Below, one piece after another: positions 9,648 to 16,988 of a DNA stretch of 64,000 bases; position 1 is the first letter of the stretch, and every line of letters begins with the position of its first letter. Under the pieces are notes generated by a model that searched no databases, was not told the origin of the DNA, and saw only the letters and a list, made by a program, of their open reading frames with translations. The stretch is taken from contig NZ_PGGN01000001.1 of NCBI RefSeq assembly GCF_003010935.1, forward strand, positions 1,488,001-1,552,000, in the 5' to 3' direction. The position numbers were made by a program, and so were the translations under genes. The DNA comes from Phyllobacterium endophyticum (GTDB lineage Bacteria; Pseudomonadota; Alphaproteobacteria; Rhizobiales; Rhizobiaceae).

Positions 9648-10459
9648 AACGGTGGCGGCAGTTGAACCTCGAAGGGCGTGCAGGCTGCGTTCTGCTGGTC
9701 GCTCTTGTGCTGATGGCTTTGCTGGCGCCGTTAATCGCGCCAGGCGATCCGCTGGCGATTACCGGCGAGCCCATGCTGCGGCCGTTTTCTTCCGAAGCGC
9801 ATATGCTTGGGACGGACAGGCTCGGCCGCGATGTTCTTGCAGGGCTATTGCATGGCACGCGAACGACACTGCTGGTTGCGCTCTTCTCGGCCGCTGTTGC
9901 GTTGAGTGCCGGCAGTATTGTTGGCACGCTCGCCGGTTTCCTCGGTGGTATCGCCGATATGGTATTGATGCGCATCACGGAGGCGTTTCAGACCGTGCCG
10001 GCCTTTCTGCTTGCCCTGGCAGCAATCAGCGCCACCGGCCCAAGTGTTCCAACGCTGATATTCGCCATCAGCCTCGGCACCTGGACCCAAGCCGCCCGTG
10101 TCACACGCGCGCAGGTATTGTCTCTGCGCGAGCGGGACTTTGTTGCGGCAGCCCGCACGCTTGGCATGCGCCCGCTGGAAATTGCGTTCCGTGAGATACT
10201 TCCCAATGCTTTTGGCCCCACGGCATCGCTGGCCGCCATTTCGGTCGCTGCTGCAATCCTGATTGAAGCTGCCCTGTCTTTCCTTGGTTTTGGCGATCCC
10301 AACCGCGTGACCTGGGGAAGCATGATCGCCGAAGGACGAACCGTCCTGCGTTCCGCGCCTTATCTGTCGATTGTTCCGGGCATTGCGCTGGTGGTTACGG
10401 TGCTCGGCATTCATTTGCTCGGACGAGGGCTGTCGCACAGGGAAAGATTGCAACCATGA
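9644..10459 (+). CDS. Dipeptide-type ABC transporter permease, DppC-like
   Basis: The product has 271 residues. The N-terminal membrane segment (VLLVALVLMALLAPLIAPGDP) and the following LGTDRLGRDVLAGLLHGTRTTLLVAL are the hallmark of DppC/OppC proteins. The EAA loop is AARTLGMRPLEIAFREILPN. ATGA overlaps with both the upstream DppB gene and the downstream ATPase gene indicate translational coupling. Confidence 0.93.
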   Translation: MKRWRQLNLEGRAGCVLLVALVLMALLAPLIAPGDPLAITGEPMLRPFSSEAHMLGTDRLGRDVLAGLLHGTRTTLLVALFSAAVALSAGSIVGTLAGFLGGIADMVLMRITEAFQTVPAFLLALAAISATGPSVPTLIFAISLGTWTQAARVTRAQVLSLRERDFVAAARTLGMRPLEIAFREILPNAFGPTASLAAISVAAAILIEAALSFLGFGDPNRVTWGSMIAEGRTVLRSAPYLSIVPGIALVVTVLGIHLLGRGLSHRERLQP

Positions 10460-11271
10460 CAGATACTTACGTCCATGTCCGGAATCTGGATGTCAGCTAT
10501 GGCAGGACTGCCGCCTTGAGGGGAGTGTCTCTCGACCTGGCCAAAGGCGGCAGGTTAGCGCTAATCGGCGAGAGTGGCTCGGGCAAGTCAACGCTCGCCA
10601 TGGCCATCGCGGGTCTCTTGCCAACATCGGCAACGACGCTGGGGGCGATCGAATTTCCAGCTCTCCCGCAGAAGCCAAGGCCGGGCAAGGACATCGGCGT
10701 CGTGTTTCAGGATCCGAACGGCAGCCTCGATCCTGTGATGAGTGTAGGCGACCAGATCGCCGAAGTGGTCATGACCCATCAGGGCACCGGCTGGATCTCA
10801 GCGCGGGTAAGGGCGGTGGAACTGCTCGACCGGGTCCGCATTCCCAAGGCGTTGTCCCGGCTCAACAGCTATCCGCATGAATTCTCCGGGGGTCAAAGGC
10901 AGCGCATCGCGCTTGCCGCTGCCTTGGCCGGCAGACCCTCGCTGCTCATCGCCGATGAACCCACCAGTGCGCTCGACACGCTCGTGCAGCAGCATATCGT
11001 CGATCTGCTTGATGTACTGGTGCGGGAGAGTGGGCTGACGCTGCTGTTCGTCACCCACGACATCGCGCTTGCATCGCAGCGCGCCGATCGGATTGCCGTG
11101 CTTTACAAAGGCAGACTTGTAGAAATCGGCGAGACTACAAAGGTGCTACGCCAACCCGAGCATCCCTATACCAAAGCGCTGATCAGCACGCATGTCTCGC
11201 TCGCAACACCGCGGAGGAAGCGGCTTGCTGAAGTCGATATGGCTGAAATCGACATGAGCGGACTGCGATGA
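10456..11271 (+). CDS. Dipeptide-type ABC transporter ATP-binding protein, DppD-like
   Basis: The product has 271 residues. The Walker A motif is GESGSGKST (near residue 38), the Q-loop is in VVFQDPNGSLDPVM, the signature is SGGQRQRIALAAALAG, and the Walker B motif is LLIADEPTSALD, with the switch His in FVTHD. It is shorter than classic DppD (about 320 residues), because the C-terminal oligopeptide/dipeptide region is only partly present (QPEHPYTKALI). It forms the ATPase pair with the next gene, which it overlaps by 4 bases. Confidence 0.93.
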   Translation: MTDTYVHVRNLDVSYGRTAALRGVSLDLAKGGRLALIGESGSGKSTLAMAIAGLLPTSATTLGAIEFPALPQKPRPGKDIGVVFQDPNGSLDPVMSVGDQIAEVVMTHQGTGWISARVRAVELLDRVRIPKALSRLNSYPHEFSGGQRQRIALAAALAGRPSLLIADEPTSALDTLVQQHIVDLLDVLVRESGLTLLFVTHDIALASQRADRIAVLYKGRLVEIGETTKVLRQPEHPYTKALISTHVSLATPRRKRLAEVDMAEIDMSGLR

Positions 11272-12050
11272 CAGAAGGCGCAGTGGCGTTGCCGGTCCTG
11301 GAGGTCAAGAATCTTGCCAGGCGGTTTGGAGATCGCGGGTCGGGGGGGCTGAAGGACGTCACCTTCTCGATTGCGCAGGGTGAGACCCTTGCCGTCGTGG
11401 GCGCTTCCGGTTCCGGCAAGACCACGCTGGCAAGGCTGATCATGCGGCTTGCGAAGCCTGACAATGGTTCAATCATCTTTCAAGGAAGGGATATTACCGC
11501 GCTTGGCGGCGAGTCCCTCCGGCGTCTGCGGCCCCGGTTCCAGATGATATTTCAGGACGCGCTGGCGGCATTCAATCCGCGTGCCACCGTTCGCCGCATC
11601 CTGGAAGATCCGCTGCGAATACACGCGCTTGCAGAACCGAGAGATTTCGACGCCGCCGTTGATGCCATTCTCGAACGCGTTGGGCTCGGCAGTGAATTCC
11701 GGCAGCGTTTGCCGCTCGAACTCTCGGGGGGACAACGCCAGCGCATTGCCATCGCTCGCGCTATCCTTACCCGTCCGGATCTCGTCGTACTCGATGAACC
11801 GGTATCGGCGCTGGACGTTTCGGTACGCGCGCAAATTCTCAACCTGTTGCTCGATCTTCAGGAGGAGAGGGGCGTCGCCTACCTTTTTATCTCACATGAT
11901 CTTGCTGTCGTGCGGGCCTTTGCCGACAGGATGATCGTTATGGACGAGGGGCGGATCGTCGAAAGCGGCGGAACAGAGGCCATTTTGGTCAGCCCCCTGT
12001 CGGAGACTACTCGCTCGTTGATTCAGGCTGTGCCGCGGCTGGCAGACTGA
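11268..12050 (+). CDS. Dipeptide-type ABC transporter ATP-binding protein, DppF-like
   Basis: The product has 260 residues. The Walker A motif is GASGSGKTT, the Q-loop lies in MIFQDALAAFNPRATV, the signature is SGGQRQRIAIARAIL, and the Walker B motif is LVVLDEPVSALDVSVRAQILNLL, with the switch His in FISHDLAVV. This is the last gene of the importer operon. It is followed by a short hairpin and T-rich stretch at 12065-12084. Confidence 0.93.
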   Translation: MTEGAVALPVLEVKNLARRFGDRGSGGLKDVTFSIAQGETLAVVGASGSGKTTLARLIMRLAKPDNGSIIFQGRDITALGGESLRRLRPRFQMIFQDALAAFNPRATVRRILEDPLRIHALAEPRDFDAAVDAILERVGLGSEFRQRLPLELSGGQRQRIAIARAILTRPDLVVLDEPVSALDVSVRAQILNLLLDLQEERGVAYLFISHDLAVVRAFADRMIVMDEGRIVESGGTEAILVSPLSETTRSLIQAVPRLAD

Positions 12051-12064
12051 GATTGTCCCCCAAT

Positions 12065-12084
12065 GCCCGGTTTCTCGGGCTTTT
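12065..12084 (+). terminator. Probable intrinsic terminator of the importer operon
   Basis: A GCCCG/CGGGC stem with a short loop is followed by TTTT, 15 bases after the DppF-like stop codon. The stem is short, so termination may be partial. Confidence 0.5.
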
Positions 12085-12155
12085 CGATCATATTGATAGG
12101 CCGGGCCCCTGAGGTCTAGGCTGCGGCTTAATCCTTCGTACCCCGAATTCCTGAA

Positions 12156-12177
12156 TCCAATTTTCCATAAAATTGGA
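12156..12177. promoter_or_regulatory. Perfect 9-base inverted repeat before the zinc-ribbon gene
   Basis: TCCAATTTT and its complement AAAATTGGA are separated by CCAT and end 12 bases before the ATG at 12190. The position suits an operator or an RNA hairpin that controls translation of the small gene. No T-run follows it as a terminator would have. Confidence 0.45.
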
Positions 12178-12189
12178 ATAAACGAGTAT

Positions 12190-12396
12190 ATGGCAAACTC
12201 TTCATATCCGGAATTTGAATGTGCGAAATGCACAGCGGTGATGGTCGCCGTGCGGCGGAACCTGTCGGATTCAAGTGCCATCATCTGTAGCCGCTGCGGC
12301 AATTTTCTTGGGACCTTCGCCGATCTGGACAAACGACCCGCGCCGGAATGTCAGCGAACAGAGCCTTGGTTTTCGGCCGAGGACAGGGCGCCCTAA
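12190..12396 (+). CDS. Small zinc-ribbon protein
   Basis: The product has 68 residues. Two cysteine pairs, CAKC (residues 11-14) and CSRC (residues 33-36), are spaced as in a zinc ribbon (ECAKCTAVM, IICSRCGNFLG). No catalytic motif or membrane segment is visible. It stands alone between the importer terminator and a strong hairpin at 12424-12471, with an inverted repeat just upstream. The paired cysteines and reasonable codon use argue that it is real. The function is unknown. Confidence 0.6.
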   Translation: MANSSYPEFECAKCTAVMVAVRRNLSDSSAIICSRCGNFLGTFADLDKRPAPECQRTEPWFSAEDRAP

Positions 12397-12423
12397 GGCG
12401 CGCACGTACTTTCTTTCACAAGT

Positions 12424-12471
12424 GAGGCCCAGATTACTCACCGTTGAAACCGGTGGACAATCTTGGGCCTC
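12424..12471. other. Long stable hairpin of unknown role
   Basis: The arms GAGGCCCAGATT (12424-12435) and AATCTTGGGCCTC (12459-12471) pair with a single bulged base, and an inner CACCG/CGGTG stem closes the loop. It lies 27 bases after the zinc-ribbon stop codon. No U-tract follows, so it is not a classic terminator. It may protect a transcript end or be part of a structured RNA. Confidence 0.5.
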
Positions 12472-12579
12472 TATCGGGATGCAGGTCGATCTCGCTCAAC
12501 GCCTACCCGATGCAGCCAAACGTCCAGGGTATGAGGTTGGTTCCCGACAGATCCGCTTCGACGCTGCGTGAGCCCAAGG

Positions 12580-12681
12580 TCACTTTTGGCCGTGACTCCA
12601 TTTCTTGAACAAATATACAAGCGTTCCGGTCCAGGCGACGGCCGTGAGCATCGCCAAAATGAGTGCGTAGTGACTGTTCAT
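12580..12681 (-). CDS. Candidate 33-residue single-pass membrane peptide
   Basis: On the minus strand an ATG at 12681 opens a 33-codon frame beginning MNSHYALILAMLTAVAWTGT and continuing LVYLFKKWSHGQK, then TGA. It has one hydrophobic segment of about 20 residues followed by a Lys/Arg-type positive tail, the usual layout of a small inner-membrane protein. A purine-rich GAAGAGGGA lies 9-13 bases upstream, a weak spacing. The frame ends within a region that otherwise holds no gene. I do not recognise the family. Confidence 0.5.
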   Translation of the reverse strand: MNSHYALILAMLTAVAWTGTLVYLFKKWSHGQK

Positions 12682-12929
12682 GGACACACTAGTCCCTCTT
12701 CATTGGAAGGCTCGATTTTTCGCGGGCAACCCGCACGCGGTACCGGAGCCTTGTTGCCGAATATCGCCGGCGACTCGTTCGATTGTCTTTTTGTACTGCT
12801 TAGCTGTCAACTCACAACACGGCTGTTCGTTCCTTGTTCACAGGGTCGGGCGGGTTACTTCGGAAGCCCGGACCGATCCCTTGCCTGCGTCAATCCGGTC
12901 ATTGAAATCCGGTAATTCCGGTACTACAT

Positions 12930-13035
12930 CAAGCTCAGTCAGCGCGGTCCTCCTCCCATTTCCGTGCTGGCTGTTCCCCTCTGGAGGTTTATGACCTTCA
13001 CAATTAGGCCGGGCTCTTCAGCCCGGCTCTTTTTT
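12930..13035 (+). ncRNA. Trans-acting small RNA, AbcR/alpha-r15-like
   Basis: A 12-bp stem (12936-12947 with 12962-12973) presents a 14-base loop containing CCTCCTCCC, a perfect anti-Shine-Dalgarno sequence. A second CU-rich stretch (CCCCTCTGGAGG) follows, then a strong intrinsic terminator at 13008-13035. This arrangement is that of the AbcR (alpha-r15) small RNAs of Rhizobiales, Hfq-dependent repressors of ABC-transporter mRNAs. The 5' end is estimated, since no clear promoter boxes were found. Identification is from structure and remembered family features, not from a search. Confidence 0.68.
13008..13035 (+). terminator. Intrinsic terminator of the small RNA
   Basis: GCCGGGCT pairs with AGCCCGGC around a CTTC loop, followed by TCTTTTTT. 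The T-tract lies on the plus strand, so it terminates plus-strand transcription and not the minus-strand hydrolase gene next to it. Confidence 0.9.
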
Positions 13036-13675
13036 AAGCTCGCAGGCGCTTTGCCCATGCCCCGACTGTGCCCGCCATCGATCTGAGGTGATCGGCAGCG
13101 GTGAAGCCGGAGACGTTCTTGCGCGGCTTCAGATCATGATCGCCATCCTCTAGCCAGAAAAACTCAATGCTGCTGGAGAGCGGATAATTCGTGATTTGCT
13201 CCCTTGTGCCGAACTCGTCACGCGTTCCCTGGCAAATCAGGGTCGGTGTCTTTAGCTCGAGAAGATGTTTGGTACGGAGCTGCCCGGGCTTTCCCGGCGG
13301 GTGAAAAGGATAACCAAGGCAGACAAGCCCGGTAATCCCGCCAGATGAATAGAGATCATCCGCGATCATGCTGGCGACCCGGCCGCCCATCGACTTGCCG
13401 CCGATGATCAGCGAGCCAGTTGCCCCTAATTCGGTGACCGCGGCAATATATTCGGGTTGGAGTGTTTCGGCGCGGGGCGGAGGCTTGCGCGCACCCGATA
13501 TGCGGCGCTCCGCCATGTAGCCAAATTCGAAACGGGCAACGCGAAAACCTGCTGAGGCAAGTGCCTTCGTACTGGCTTCCATCGATGCAGAATCCATTGG
13601 CGCGCCCGCCCCGTGGGCAAGAAGGATGGTAACGGCGGCATCTTCAGCGCCGTCGAACAGAAATCTTTCGCGCAT
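13034..13675 (-). CDS. Alpha/beta hydrolase of the KANL3/TEX30-like family
   Basis: The product has 213 residues. LLAHGAGAPMDS near the N-terminus is the oxyanion region. The nucleophile elbow is GGKSMGGRVAS (Ser about residue 95), a later Asp lies in CQGTRDEFG, and the His is in EDGDHDLKPRK. Together they give a complete Ser-Asp-His triad. The substrate is unknown; the relatives are small esterases or thioesterase-like proteins. Its stop overlaps the end of the convergent small RNA by two bases. tRNA-Pro lies just upstream on the same strand. Confidence 0.82.
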   Translation of the reverse strand: MRERFLFDGAEDAAVTILLAHGAGAPMDSASMEASTKALASAGFRVARFEFGYMAERRISGARKPPPRAETLQPEYIAAVTELGATGSLIIGGKSMGGRVASMIADDLYSSGGITGLVCLGYPFHPPGKPGQLRTKHLLELKTPTLICQGTRDEFGTREQITNYPLSSSIEFFWLEDGDHDLKPRKNVSGFTAADHLRSMAGTVGAWAKRLRA

Positions 13676-13701
13676 GTCAGAGATTTCATTGTTTCAACGA
13701 C

Positions 13702-13778
13702 TGGTCGGAGTGAGAGGATTCGAACCTCCGACCCCGTCGTCCCGAACGACGTGCGCTACCAGGCTGCGCTACACTCCG
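13702..13778 (-). tRNA. tRNA-Pro (anticodon CGG), CCA encoded
   Basis: On the minus strand a cloverleaf is seen with acceptor arms CGGAGTG and CACTCCG, T-loop GGTTCGAATCC and anticodon stem CGTCG/CGACG around TTCGGGA, giving anticodon CGG. The 3' CCA is in the DNA. The length is 77 bases. It reads toward the hydrolase gene. Confidence 0.95.
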
Positions 13779-13964
13779 TGACCAGTATTGCGGGTATATA
13801 ACGTCCGGTTCCCACGCTCGCAAGCTGTTTCCTGCGCACATTCTCAATTGTGCGAGTGGTAAGTTGAGTTCACTCTCCAAACAACCGATTTGCCTACTGT
13901 AATCAGCGGCCAAAGTCTTGTATCGGTTGGAAAAGCATTTATTGGGGACGCTCGGAACGCGGGA

Positions 13965-16226
13965 ATGCAATTGATAGCGACGGAAAAGCACAAGATCATC
14001 AGCTTCGTCATGAGCGGCGGTGTGGGCTCCCGGCTGTGGCCATTGTCACGCGAGGACTTCCCGAAACAGTTCCACAATTTCTCTGGCCTCGGCTCAATGG
14101 TGCAGCGCACCGTCAAGCGCATGGCGGCCCGATCGTCCGGTATTTCCGTCCCTGTCTATCTGCTGGCCTCTGAACGCCACGCAGACCGCATCAGCCAGGA
14201 TCTGGCAGGCATCGACCTTGCCGGTGGCCGAGCAATCCTCGAACCGATGGGCCGCAATACGGCGTCGGCCGTGGTGATTGCCACGGAGGTGACGCTCCGG
14301 GAACACGGCGATGACCTTGTGCTTGTGGTGCCGTCAGATCACGAGATCACCACGGACCGGGAATTCTGGAAAACTGTAGACAACGGCGTGAAAGCGGCCG
14401 AAGCCGGACGGATTGTCGTCTTCGGTATTCATCCGGACCGGCCCGAAACGGGCTACGGCTATATTGAGGTTGGGCCAGAGATCGAGGGCATTCGCGACGT
14501 CGTGCGGTTTGTCGAGAAACCCAGCGAAGAGATTGCAAAACAATATCTCGAATCGGAGAACTTCCTCTGGAACGCAGGTATTTTCCTTTTCCGTGCCAGC
14601 GTCATGCGCGACGCGTTCAAGAGGCACGCCGCAGACATCTGGGAAAGTGCAGTCGCCGCGCTGGATCAGGCCGATACGAATATATCTGGCACATATCTGC
14701 CCCATGATCTCTACCAGGCGGTCCCGTCGATCTCGGTCGACTATGCAATTATGGAACGAGCTTCGGACATTGCTCTCGTACCGGCGAAATTCCGCTGGAA
14801 TGATCTCGGCTCGTGGCAATCGCTGCTGGAGGCCGGCTCGGTCGATGGCAACGGCAATGTGATCGTGGGCGACGTCGTGGCAATCGATTGCGAGCACAGT
14901 TACCTGCGCAGTGATGGCCGGTTGCTGTCTGCAGTGGGCCTTCGGGACACCGCCGTGGTTGCAACCGCCGACGCCACATTCGTTGCGCCGGTCAGCGAAA
15001 GCCAGAATGTTCGCAAGGTTGTCGAGCAACTGGAAAAAACTGGACGCCTTGAGGCCAAATTCACGCCCGCGCAGGATCGCCTTCCCCACGTTGGGGCCTA
15101 TGGCAACCGGGTCCGCCACTGGCTTTTCGAGGAAACTTTGCCGCTGTGGTCTACCGCCGGCGTCGATGAGCGCCATGGCGGATTTCACGAGGTAATGTCC
15201 TTTGACGCAACACCGATCGTCAAACCCAAGCGAATGCGCACCATGGCTCGGCAAATCTACGCCTTTGCCGTGGCACACGAAATGGGATGGGATGGACCTG
15301 CACACGCGCTGATCGACCACGGACTCGAGTTTATTTGTGCCAATGGGCGCACGGACCGCGGTGGCTGGATCAGAACGTTCAGTCCAGAGGGTGGGGTTCT
15401 TGATGCTACCGAGGACGCCTACGATCAGTCATTTGTGCTGCTGGCGCTCGCTCACGCTCATAAGGCTGGTCACAAGAAGGCGCTGGCGCTTGGTACCGAG
15501 ACATTCGCGTTCATCGACGAATATCTGGCTGACGCCCGGCTGACGGGATTTTTGGAAACGCCGGAAGATAAAGGACTGCGGCGCTCCAATCCGCATATGC
15601 ACCTGCTCGAGGCATTTCTTGCGTGGCACGCGGTTACCGGCAATCGCGACTTCCTGCAGCGGGCGGCGCGCATCGTCGATCTTTTCCGCCACCACATGTT
15701 CGATGCGGAAACCTGGACGCTGGGTGAGTATTTCAGCAATGACTGGGAACGCGCACCGGGTGAGCAGGGAGAATGGACCGAACCGGGGCACCATTTCGAA
15801 TGGGCCTCGCTTCTGATCACTTTCGCAGCCGCATCCGGGCAGAAGGACGTGATCCGCTTTGCCCGCAAGCTCTATTCATCAGCGATCGCCAATGGATTGA
15901 ACCGGGCGACGGGCCTTGCCTATGGCGCCGTATCCCGCCATGGCCTGCCGCTGGACACGAACTCCCGAAGCTGGCCGCAGACTGAAGCGGTCAAGGCGGC
16001 AATGGCGCTTGACGGCAATGGCGGTCCCGACCTGAAGCCGGAAGTGGAGGCGCGCGTCGGCCGCCTCTTCCGCTGGCACATCGAGCCGGCGCCGAAGGGG
16101 CTGTGGATCGATCTCATCGACGAAACCGGCCGCGCCAGGGCTGAAGATGTGCCAGCCTCGATCTTCTATCATTTGGTGAGCGCGCTGACGCAATATCTCG
16201 ACTATGTCGGCAAGGAGGCTCGGTAG
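13965..16226 (+). CDS. Mannose-1-phosphate guanylyltransferase fused to AGE-family sugar isomerase/epimerase domain
   Basis: The product has 753 residues from ATG 13965; a TTG at 13890 would add 25 residues. Residues about 8-350 are a GDP-mannose pyrophosphorylase with the nucleotide signature SGGVGSRLWPLSREDFPKQF, plus FVEKPSEE and ENFLWNAGIF. Residues about 375-750 are an N-acylglucosamine 2-epimerase (AGE/CE, mannose isomerase-like) domain, with DERHGGFHEVM, NPHMHLLEAFLAWH and RSWPQTEAVKAAMAL. Common bifunctional enzymes (AlgA/ManC type) carry a cupin phosphomannose isomerase instead, so the AGE domain may replace it and give mannose-6-phosphate or mannose isomerisation. GDP-mannose feeds O-antigen or exopolysaccharide synthesis. 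It stands alone. Confidence 0.88.
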   Translation: MQLIATEKHKIISFVMSGGVGSRLWPLSREDFPKQFHNFSGLGSMVQRTVKRMAARSSGISVPVYLLASERHADRISQDLAGIDLAGGRAILEPMGRNTASAVVIATEVTLREHGDDLVLVVPSDHEITTDREFWKTVDNGVKAAEAGRIVVFGIHPDRPETGYGYIEVGPEIEGIRDVVRFVEKPSEEIAKQYLESENFLWNAGIFLFRASVMRDAFKRHAADIWESAVAALDQADTNISGTYLPHDLYQAVPSISVDYAIMERASDIALVPAKFRWNDLGSWQSLLEAGSVDGNGNVIVGDVVAIDCEHSYLRSDGRLLSAVGLRDTAVVATADATFVAPVSESQNVRKVVEQLEKTGRLEAKFTPAQDRLPHVGAYGNRVRHWLFEETLPLWSTAGVDERHGGFHEVMSFDATPIVKPKRMRTMARQIYAFAVAHEMGWDGPAHALIDHGLEFICANGRTDRGGWIRTFSPEGGVLDATEDAYDQSFVLLALAHAHKAGHKKALALGTETFAFIDEYLADARLTGFLETPEDKGLRRSNPHMHLLEAFLAWHAVTGNRDFLQRAARIVDLFRHHMFDAETWTLGEYFSNDWERAPGEQGEWTEPGHHFEWASLLITFAAASGQKDVIRFARKLYSSAIANGLNRATGLAYGAVSRHGLPLDTNSRSWPQTEAVKAAMALDGNGGPDLKPEVEARVGRLFRWHIEPAPKGLWIDLIDETGRARAEDVPASIFYHLVSALTQYLDYVGKEAR

Positions 16227-16249
16227 GCCCTGCTGCCTTGCTTTCGTAG

Positions 16250-16279
16250 GAATATACACTTACATCTATTCGAATATAC
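16250..16279. promoter_or_regulatory. Direct repeat GAATATAC upstream of vapBC
   Basis: GAATATAC occurs at 16250-16257 and 16272-16279, 22 bases apart, which is two helical turns, just before the antitoxin gene. TA operons are usually autorepressed by an antitoxin-toxin complex bound to paired sites, so this is a candidate operator. Confidence 0.45.
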
Positions 16280-16304
16280 GGAAAATGGACGTGGGAAGCG
16301 TAAC

Positions 16305-16550
16305 ATGTCGCTTTATATCAGAGACAGCGAAGTCGATGCGTTGGCAAAACGAGTGCAGCAGGCGATAAAGGCGCCGACCAAGACGGCGGCCGTCAAGATT
16401 GCATTGCAGCACGAGCTCGAAAACGCACGCAAAAGCATACCTTTGCGTGAACGCATAAGGAAGATTCAGGATGATGTTAAAGCCATGGGACCGGACGATC
16501 CGAATTTCGATATGAAGGCCTTTATGGATGAAGGCTGGGATGGTCTTTGA
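16305..16550 (+). CDS. vapB: VapB-family antitoxin
   Basis: The product has 81 residues. MSLYIRDSEVDALAKRVQQ is the ribbon-helix-helix DNA-binding start of the VapB/Rv0623-like group, which is followed by a helical, acidic tail (DDPNFDMKAFMDEGWDGL) of the type that wraps the PIN toxin. Its stop TGA overlaps the toxin ATG (TGATG), giving translational coupling. Two 8-base direct repeats lie upstream. Confidence 0.88.
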   Translation: MSLYIRDSEVDALAKRVQQAIKAPTKTAAVKIALQHELENARKSIPLRERIRKIQDDVKAMGPDDPNFDMKAFMDEGWDGL

Positions 16551-16987
16551 TGTTTCTGGATGCCTCGGCTATTGTCGCCATTTTGGGGGATGAGGAGGAT
16601 GCGGAATTCCTTCTTTCCAAAATCCAACAAGCGAATAGCCCCGTAATCTATTCATCATTGTCAATATATGAGGCGGTCATAGGATTGGCGCGAAAAAAAT
16701 TCATTGGCGCACACGGAGATCAATTACCAACGTTGCCTTCTTTTATCCAGCAGGCACAAATCCACGTAGCAAGATTTATTGAAGCCATCGATGCTACAGA
16801 AATTCCCATTGGCGCAGCCATGCATCGCATAGCGATTGAAGCCAGCCGAAACTATGGACGTGCCGTGGCCCATCCTGCTCGATTGAACTTTGGCGATTGC
16901 TTTGCCTATGCATGCGCCAAGGCTCACAATGTCTCGCTATTATATAAGGGCGATGACTTTCCTTTGACGGATATCGTCTCCGCCTGA
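16550..16987 (+). CDS. vapC: VapC-family PIN-domain ribonuclease toxin
   Basis: The product has 145 residues from ATG 16550; a TTG 3 bases earlier is less likely. The PIN acidic residues are visible: Asp in MFLDASAIVAIL, Glu in SIYEAVIGLARK, Asp in NFGDCFAYACAKAHN, and the late Asp in YKGDDF. VapC toxins cut tRNA or rRNA. Base composition is a little lower in GC than the flanking genes, consistent with transfer. Confidence 0.9.
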   Translation: MFLDASAIVAILGDEEDAEFLLSKIQQANSPVIYSSLSIYEAVIGLARKKFIGAHGDQLPTLPSFIQQAQIHVARFIEAIDATEIPIGAAMHRIAIEASRNYGRAVAHPARLNFGDCFAYACAKAHNVSLLYKGDDFPLTDIVSA

Positions 16988-16988
16988 A

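Noticed and set aside
12568-12915. Plus-strand frame of 115 residues between the zinc-ribbon gene and the small RNA
   Set aside because: No ribosome site, no family resemblance, and it overlaps the better supported minus-strand membrane peptide.
13702-13778. tRNA-Pro as an integration site for an island
   Set aside because: No integrase and no repeat of the tRNA 3' end were found in the window.
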